Below the pieces are notes generated by a model. The model was not told where the DNA came from and did not search any database. It worked only from the letters and a program-made list of their open reading frames with translations. The position numbers and the translations under genes were made by a program. This document shows, piece by piece, positions 59,573 to 64,000 of a stretch of 64,000 nt of DNA. Origin of the DNA: Acidimicrobiaceae bacterium (GTDB lineage Bacteria; Actinomycetota; Acidimicrobiia; Acidimicrobiales; Aldehydirespiratoraceae); NCBI GenBank assembly GCA_026706815.1, contig JAPOYA010000059.1:62001-126000 (forward strand). The letters run 5' to 3'. How positions within the stretch are numbered: the first letter of the stretch is position 1; each line of letters opens with the position of its first letter.

Positions 59573-59645
59573 CAGGGAAGGCGAGGGTCGAACTCGCGGC
59601 CTCCTGGTCCAGAGCCAGGCGCTCTACCAACTGAGCTACTTCCCA
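59573..59645 (-). tRNA. tRNA-Gln (CTG), second copy
   Basis: Anticodon loop CTCTGGA on stem CCTGG/CCAGG. Acceptor TGGGAAG/CTTCCCT has a T-T mismatch at 1-72. CCA is encoded. Duplicates the isoacceptor at 50596. Confidence 0.87.
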
Positions 59646-59655
59646 TTGTTACTGG

Positions 59656-59729
59656 TCGGGGTGACTGGATTTGAACCAGCGGCCCCCTGCTCCCAAAGCA
59701 GGTGCTCTTCCAAGCTGAGCTACACCCCG
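59656..59729 (-). tRNA. tRNA-Pro (TGG), array copy
   Basis: Acceptor CGGGGTG/CACCCCG; anticodon loop TTTGGGA. CCA is encoded. Its 3' half is nearly identical to the tRNA-Pro at 62415-62488. Confidence 0.93.
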
Positions 59730-59738
59730 CGGTGATGG

Positions 59739-59812
59739 CTGGGAAGGTGGGCCTCGAACCCACGGCCTCTCGGTTAACAGCCGAGCGCTCTGCCGAACTG
59801 AGCTACTTCCCA
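59739..59812 (-). tRNA. tRNA-Asn (GTT)
   Basis: Acceptor TGGGAAG/CTTCCCA; anticodon stem CTCGG/CCGAG with loop CTGTTAA. CCA is encoded. Confidence 0.93.
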
Positions 59813-59816
59813 TTGG

Positions 59817-59890
59817 TCGGGCTGGGCGGACTTGAACCGTCGACCTCCTCGTCCCGAACGAGGCGCGCTGCCAAACTGCGCCACAACCCG
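59817..59890 (-). tRNA. tRNA-Pro (CGG)
   Basis: Acceptor CGGGTTG/CAGCCCG (one G-U); anticodon stem CCTCG/CGAGG with loop TTCGGGA. CCA is encoded. Confidence 0.93.
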
Positions 59891-59895
59891 TAGCA

Positions 59896-60022
59896 CGGAG
59901 CACCCGCAAAAGACCGAGGACTTCAACCTCGCTCGACTTAGCTTCGTGCGGGAACCCCACGGAGCGCCGGCGAGAACATCGACGACGCTTGAATCCTGAG
60001 ATCCAGTCTCTGTGGTGCTCCG
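59896..60022 (-). ncRNA. Possible structured RNA inside the tRNA array
   Basis: Where a further tRNA would be expected there is instead a region closed by a 9-bp stem (59896-59904 with 60014-60022). It contains a 5-bp stem with a 7-base loop TTGAAGT (anticodon-arm-like, CGAGG/CCTCG) and flanking arms CCGCA/TGCGG, but no T arm. A second GCTCCGTG copy could compete for the outer strand. It may be a degenerate tRNA, a tRNA-like RNA, or chance. Confidence 0.3.
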
Positions 60023-60096
60023 CGTCTGCCGCTGATCGTGCGATCAGGACTAGTCGCGGCGGATCGTGACCGAAGCGCCGGCTTCGGGTATTGGCG

Positions 60097-60169
60097 TGCC
60101 CAAGAGAGGCATCGAACCCCTAACCTCCTGTTTACAAGACAGGCGCTCTGCCTGTTGAGCTACTCGGGC
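60097..60169 (-). tRNA. tRNA-Thr (TGT)
   Basis: Acceptor GCCCGAG/CTTGGGC (one G-U); anticodon stem CCTGT/ACAGG with loop CTTGTAA. No CCA. Confidence 0.93.
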
Positions 60170-60178
60170 GAGTGCGTG

Positions 60179-60251
60179 TGCCGGTGAGAGGAATCGAACC
60201 CCTGGCCCTCTCGTTACGAATGAGACGCTCTGCCAACTGAGCTACACCGGC
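60179..60251 (-). tRNA. tRNA-Thr (CGT)
   Basis: Acceptor GCCGGTG/CACCGGC; anticodon loop TTCGTAA with an A-C mismatch next to it. No CCA. First of the array in transcription order; the 220 bases upstream hold no gene and should contain the promoter. Confidence 0.9.
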
Positions 60252-60474
60252 TGAATGTCGAGCGAAGAAAGTCTCGCCAAGAGTTGACAGGCCCACCCGA
60301 ATCGCTCCTTCGTCGCGCTCCAATGCGGTTCGCCTCAGCACTGCTCGTAAAGCCGCTCCGGTTCGGCGGCGGGGTCTGCCCATGATCCCATGCCCCAGTG
60401 CCAGCCCGCCGCGGTCACTGCCTGTGCTAGAGCGATCGTTGACCGGGGGGCGGGGTGCTCCCAGGGCTAGGCGC

Positions 60475-61749
60475 TCATAGCCGCGATCTGTGTCCGCCTT
60501 TGTGTCCGCGGCTGAGGACGCACTTAGCTTTGGCTCTCGGCATGAACTGCCCGCAACGCGCGCCTAGGGCTTGCGGAGTGGGAGCGGCGGCATCGGGGAG
60601 TGCGTAGTCCAACACTCTTTGGGTCTCTTTATTCGCGACTTCAGCGGGAACAAGACCGGAGAGAAGCACCCTGTTGCCCACCCTCTCGACGTACTGGGAA
60701 AGCTCCAAGCGCCGCTCGCTTTCAGCAAGCCGACGAGCTCGCAAGTTGGTTCGACGAGCGATCTCGGCGGCTTCCGCCGAACCGCCGAGAGCGGCAACCG
60801 TTCCGAGATAAACTTGGTCTTGTTCGCTCAACGAATACCACGCGGGTAGGTGAATGTTGTCGATCATCAGCCGATCCGCTTCGTTGATGGCTTCTTCAAC
60901 CATCCATGTCTCAATGGTGCGCCGCGTGCCTGCGATGTTCCAACATGCGTGTCCCGTGGCTTGAAGTCGATACGGAGACTCGCCCACAGATTCGGCTGCG
61001 AGCCGCAAAGCTCCACGGTCGATGTCGCCGCCGAACTCCGAGATGGGTCGCTCTAAGCCGCTTAGGGCATCCGTGACGGTCAACGGCGGTACGCGGAGGC
61101 GGTGACAGCGCTGAAGGAACGTGATCTTCTTGTCCTCAAGCAAGGTGTACTGAAGCTCGGGTAAACCGGCCCCCACGAACCCCAGCGGCAGATGGTCCAA
61201 CTTCACGATGTCCTGAAGGTCACGGGCCAGTTCTCTGGCCTGTTCTCGGTCCACGCCTTGAAGCTCATCAACGGTCAACAACACGGACGTGCCGTTCCGC
61301 TGAGCGCTATCTGCCAACTCCCGCAACTGGCGGCCAACAGATTTCGCAGGCTGGTCTCCGCGAGTCCAACTCAGGCCAACCCCGGCGAATCGAAACGCCG
61401 TAATACGTGAGTCTTGTTCTGCTGCTTCCTCAATCGACTCGTACTTTGCTTTCGCCGCTTCAATAGACTCAACGATCTGGTCTCCGAGATTGCCGCTGCT
61501 TCCACTGACCGAAAGGGCTATCCACCCATCTTTCTCTGCGGCATCTCGGACATGCTTCAACAGCACCGTCTTCCCTGATCCGCGGACGCCCAGCAACAAT
61601 GTTGTGAACTCGCGGTTGCCTGGACCGGATGCCAACCCCTGAAACAGAGCAGAAAGCAGCGTTTCGCGGCCCACCAACGCGGGCGGCGACTCCCCGAAGT
61701 CCGGCGAGAACGGGTTGCGCTCAACGATGTCCGTTAGTCCCACTCCCAC
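60475..61749 (-). CDS. AAA+ ATPase with C-terminal Cys/His tail
   Basis: 424 residues. The N-terminus NPFSPDFGESPPALVGRETLL precedes Walker A GVRGSGKT (about residues 54-61). Walker B is VLLTVDELQGV and sensor-1 LGFVGAGLP. A helical lid and probable winged-helix part follow (RLAAESVGESPYRLQATGHACWNI; YSLSEQDQVYLGTVAALGG; LSQYVERVGNRVLLSGLVP). The last 25 residues carry RCGQFMPRAKAKCVLSRGHKGGH, a C-C-H-H pattern. It belongs to the widespread actinobacterial Orc/STAND-like ATPases of unknown job. It is preceded by 20-bp tandem repeats, suggesting self-regulation or a replication-type role. GTG/ATG start at the NPF-proximal Met. Confidence 0.82.
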   Translation of the reverse strand: MGVGLTDIVERNPFSPDFGESPPALVGRETLLSALFQGLASGPGNREFTTLLLGVRGSGKTVLLKHVRDAAEKDGWIALSVSGSSGNLGDQIVESIEAAKAKYESIEEAAEQDSRITAFRFAGVGLSWTRGDQPAKSVGRQLRELADSAQRNGTSVLLTVDELQGVDREQARELARDLQDIVKLDHLPLGFVGAGLPELQYTLLEDKKITFLQRCHRLRVPPLTVTDALSGLERPISEFGGDIDRGALRLAAESVGESPYRLQATGHACWNIAGTRRTIETWMVEEAINEADRLMIDNIHLPAWYSLSEQDQVYLGTVAALGGSAEAAEIARRTNLRARRLAESERRLELSQYVERVGNRVLLSGLVPAEVANKETQRVLDYALPDAAAPTPQALGARCGQFMPRAKAKCVLSRGHKGGHRSRL

Positions 61750-61757
61750 ATATTAGC

Positions 61758-61813
61758 GCATAACACTGCCGCATTACGCATAACACTGCCGCATTACGCA
61801 TAACACCGCCGCA
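61758..61813. repeat. Three tandem 20-bp repeats upstream of the ATPase
   Basis: Unit gcataacactgccgcattac repeated exactly twice and then 16 bases of a third copy with one change. The 20-base period is about two helix turns. It lies within 70 bases upstream of the ATPase start and looks like an operator or iteron array. Confidence 0.8.
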
Positions 61814-61887
61814 CAGGTAGCACCCAGCGCCGATCCGCTACCGTTGAACCGCACGGAACGGAGCCTGGCCGCAGTGGCCCCGATCAG

Positions 61888-62223
61888 ATGCGCGCCCGAG
61901 TCAACGGGGTCGCGGTCCAGGTGTTCCGGGCTCCGTTTCGGGGAGCCAACCCAGGCCACGTCAAGACGCTCAAGCGGCCGCTCAAAGTCGACGATCTGCC
62001 GGTCGCGTCCCTCCCTGATCTGCTCGCCTCGAAACTCGATGTCCTAGAACAACGCCTCCATCAGATGCGTCGCTCTCACGACGACGAAACCGGCCCCGAG
62101 CCACCCGACAGGACAAGACAGTTCGGGCTCACCACAACCTTCGATGAGTTGGTCACGGCACACAACCGTTCCTTAGGCGCTCCCGCCAAGCGGAACAAGC
62201 CGGCGCCGGCACATCGGCAGTAA
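61888..62223 (+). pseudogene. Remnant of an AbiEii-like nucleotidyltransferase toxin
   Basis: 111 residues. The segment VDDLPVASLPDLLASKLDVLEQR is the sequence that follows the nucleotidyltransferase core in AbiEii/AbiGii toxins. The core with its metal ligands is missing upstream, and the C-terminal part degenerates into a basic tail. It lies next to the ATPase repeats. Confidence is limited because only one motif supports it. Confidence 0.5.
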
Positions 62224-62414
62224 TGCCGCCGATTTCGTGCAGGTGGCCGACGTAGGCCAAATAGAGCGGATATGCCTGCACGCGTTCCCGACCGTCAACG
62301 ACCCGATGCTTGACCTGCCCGCAAAGCACTGCGTCGATTTCTGACCGGCACGGGCGCTCACTGCGGTCACGCTGGTTGCCGCGGGCGGGTGCCCGCAGCG
62401 TGATGGCGGAGTTG

Positions 62415-62488
62415 TCGGGACGACTGGATTTGAACCAGCGACCCCCTGCTCCCAAAGCAGGTGCGCTACCGAGCTGCGCCACGTCCCG
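62415..62488 (-). tRNA. tRNA-Pro (TGG), second copy
   Basis: Acceptor CGGGACG/CGTCCCG; anticodon loop TTTGGGA. No CCA, unlike the array copy. Probably the resident gene. Confidence 0.93.
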
Positions 62489-62543
62489 TGCTGCGCAATC
62501 TACCCCATGCCGATCCGCTTCGCTCTCAAATCGGATCGCCTAG

Positions 62544-62577
62544 CCGTCTCAAACAATCTGCCGTCTCAAATAATCTG
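62544..62577. repeat. Two tandem 17-bp repeats
   Basis: ccgtctcaaacaatctg is followed directly by ccgtctcaaataatctg, one difference. It stands in the 180-base gap between tRNA-Pro and msrB; function unknown. Nothing else is seen in that gap. Confidence 0.75.
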
Positions 62578-62666
62578 CGCGATGAACGACACTCCTTGTA
62601 GTCGGTAGTCGAACGCGCGGATTTCGGATCGGAGCGTCATGGCCTTGCGCTGGGAATGGAGGCACG

Positions 62667-63065
62667 TTAACCTTCGTCGCGATCAAGGCGGAGGGAGGCG
62701 GAATTCATGCAGTAGCGGTGGCCGTGCGGGCCTGGGCCGTCATTGAAACGATGGCCGAGGTGGGCGCCGCAGTTGGCGCACACCGCTTCTTCGCGGACCA
62801 TTCCGTGGCTGGTATCAGTCTGGATGCGAACGACGTCTTCGCCCGCGGTCTCGAAGAAGGATGGCCAACCGGTGCCCGAGTCGTATTTGGTGTCGCTGGA
62901 GAAGAGGACAGCGTCACAGACGATGCAGCGGTAGGCGCCGTCATCGTGGCAATCCCAGTATTCGCCGGTGAAGGGTCGCTCGGTGCCGGCTTGTTGGGTC
63001 ACCGTGTACTGCTCCGGGGTCAAGCGGCTACGCAGCTCAGCGTCGTTGTAGATGGTGTCGGTCAT
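62667..63065 (-). CDS. msrB: Peptide-methionine (R)-S-oxide reductase
   Basis: Repairs methionine-R-sulfoxide in proteins. Zinc-binding CIVCD and CANCG pairs, [15 protein letters not shown], and catalytic Cys in [13 protein letters not shown]. 132 residues, the usual single-domain MsrB. Start has a strong ribosome site (aggaggtctgtcgac) ahead of the ATG. Divergent from recA. Confidence 0.96.
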   Translation of the reverse strand: MTDTIYNDAELRSRLTPEQYTVTQQAGTERPFTGEYWDCHDDGAYRCIVCDAVLFSSDTKYDSGTGWPSFFETAGEDVVRIQTDTSHGMVREEAVCANCGAHLGHRFNDGPGPHGHRYCMNSASLRLDRDEG

Positions 63066-63165
63066 GTCGACAGACCTCCTCGTCTTGATCTATATGACAG
63101 CACATCTCGACCCTTGGTTGGTCCTCGGTCTGCAAGAAATTTGAAAAACCTTGCCGGTGCTTGAT

Positions 63166-63179
63166 CGAACGAATGTTCG
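63166..63179 (+). promoter_or_regulatory. LexA (SOS) box of recA
   Basis: CGAACGAATGTTCG is an exact match to the Gram-positive/actinobacterial LexA palindrome. It lies about 130 bases before the recA start, so recA is damage-inducible. Confidence 0.88.
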
Positions 63180-63309
63180 CAATTACAATCGTGTCGTTCG
63201 TCCTTGGTCGGGCTGTGTCACACCCCCTCCGTAAGTTCGAGTCCAGCAATCCCCACATCCCCCACAATTCGGCTGTGAAGGCGCAGCAAACAAAACAGGA
63301 GAAAAGACA

Positions 63310-64000
63310 GTGGAGCGAGACAAGGCACTCAGCATGGCTCTGGGCCAGATAGAGAAGCAGTACGGCAAGGGCTCGGTCATGAAGATGGGCGAGAAGAGCA
63401 CCATGGGGATCGAGTCAGTCCCGACTGGTGCGTTGGCTTTGGATTTGGCTCTCGGAATCGGCGGGCTGCCTCGTGGGCGGGTCACCGAGATCTTCGGCCC
63501 GGAATCTTCGGGCAAGACCACCCTCGCCACCCATGTGGTGGCCGAGGCTCAGCGCAATGGCGGTGTCTGCGCCTACATAGACGCTGAGCATGCAATGGAT
63601 CCGGTCTATGCCAAGGCGATCGGTGTTGATATCGACGAGTTGCTGATTTCTCAGCCCGATACGGGTGAGCAGGCACTTGAGATCACAGACATGCTGATCC
63701 GCTCGGGCGCGTTGGATGTGATCGTTGTCGACTCGGTGGCGGCGCTGACCCCTCGTGCTGAGATCGAAGGCGAGATGGGCGACACCCATGTCGGCTTGCA
63801 GGCCCGTCTCATGTCGCAGGCATTGCGCAAGTTGACGAGCAACCTCAGCAAGTCGAAGACCATCTGCATCTTCATCAACCAGTTGCGGGAGAAGATCGGT
63901 GTGATGTTCGGTTCGCCTGAGACCACCCCCGGCGGGCGTGCACTGAAGTTCTATTCGTCGTGCCGACTTGATATCCGTCGTATCGAAGCAATCAAGAACG
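63310..64000 (+). CDS. recA: Recombinase RecA (partial, runs off the window)
   Basis: Strand-exchange and LexA-coprotease ATPase. The N-terminal [27 protein letters not shown], Walker [10 protein letters not shown] (about residues 60-68), and Walker [13 protein letters not shown] are intact. The L1/L2 region and [30 protein letters not shown] also read clean. The first codon is GTG after caggagaaaagaca. The 3' end is beyond base 64000; about 230 codons are visible. It ends with [10 protein letters not shown], so the missing part is the C-terminal third. Confidence 0.96.
   Translation, partial: MERDKALSMALGQIEKQYGKGSVMKMGEKSTMGIESVPTGALALDLALGIGGLPRGRVTEIFGPESSGKTTLATHVVAEAQRNGGVCAYIDAEHAMDPVYAKAIGVDIDELLISQPDTGEQALEITDMLIRSGALDVIVVDSVAALTPRAEIEGEMGDTHVGLQARLMSQALRKLTSNLSKSKTICIFINQLREKIGVMFGSPETTPGGRALKFYSSCRLDIRRIEAIKN

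Noticed and set aside
58764-59630. Long minus frame across the tRNA array
   Set aside because: It is made of repeated tRNA sequence (GRVA/SSVGRAP words) and codes for nothing; the tRNAs explain it.
62224-62400. Possible minus-strand gene beside the second tRNA-Pro
   Set aside because: A short stretch reads like protein (AVLCGQVKHRVVDGRERVQAY), but it has no plausible start and runs into the tRNA; too little to call.
63180-63300. Possible tRNA fragment upstream of recA
   Set aside because: A gttcgagtcc word resembles a T loop, but no stem pairs around it and no acceptor or anticodon arm follows.

Overview
The window is GC-rich, gene-dense DNA with frequent GTG starts, 1-4 base ATGA/GTGA gene overlaps, CCA-less housekeeping tRNAs and a Gram-positive type SOS box (CGAACGAATGTTCG) ahead of recA. 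Together with several acyl-CoA ligases, a CaiB/BaiF transferase of mycobacterial type and stand-alone LigD-type polymerase, this points to an actinobacterium. Acidimicrobiia is my best guess, by inference only.

Layout. (1) 1-9.7 kb: a DNA-end processing and defence-like block. It holds HerA ATPase, SbcD/Mre11, SbcC/Rad50, a DUF3467 protein, an HSDR_N-type nuclease, a beta-class DNA methyltransferase and, read divergently from the methyltransferase, a NurA nuclease. (2) 9.8-13.5 kb: a glycolate oxidase operon glcD-glcE-glcF. (3) 13.5-22.3 kb: MFS exporter, TetR regulator and ilvD on the minus strand, then a membrane protein, LigD-like polymerase, phosphoribosyltransferase, membrane-anchored sulfite-oxidase-like enzyme and RsgA. 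(4) 22.3-33.2 kb: a lipid/CoA catabolic region with two acyl-CoA ligases, acyl-CoA dehydrogenase, crotonase, a small conserved protein, CaiB/BaiF transferase, acyl-CoA carboxyltransferase and an aldo/keto reductase. (5) 33.2-38.7 kb: serC, an aspartate aminotransferase, an S9 peptidase and a short serA. (6) 38.7-47.6 kb: leuD/leuC, a third CoA ligase and greA on the minus strand. Facing them is a leuB-ilvE-cimA operon preceded by a leader peptide rich in Leu/Ile/Val codons and a terminator hairpin, an apparent attenuator. (7) 47.6-54.3 kb: gltX with tRNA-Gln and tRNA-Glu, an SDR, an NTF2-like protein, an MFS transporter and an NAD(P)-binding protein.

(8) 54.3-62.5 kb is an accessory region. 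It has nucleotidyltransferase remnants, an HNH nuclease, a HepT/MntA toxin-antitoxin pair inserted at tRNA-Arg between 42-bp perfect direct repeats, a PP2C phosphatase-ASCH pair, and an array of 18 tRNA genes on the minus strand, half of which encode CCA. It ends with an AAA+ ATPase preceded by 20-bp tandem repeats and another tRNA-Pro. (9) 62.5-64 kb: msrB, then recA under a LexA box, running off the right edge.

The most interesting items are the HerA-SbcCD-NurA block with its methyltransferase and nuclease, the leader-peptide attenuator, and the tRNA-embedded toxin-antitoxin cassette beside the mixed-origin tRNA array. All assignments rest on reading motifs by eye; no database search was run.
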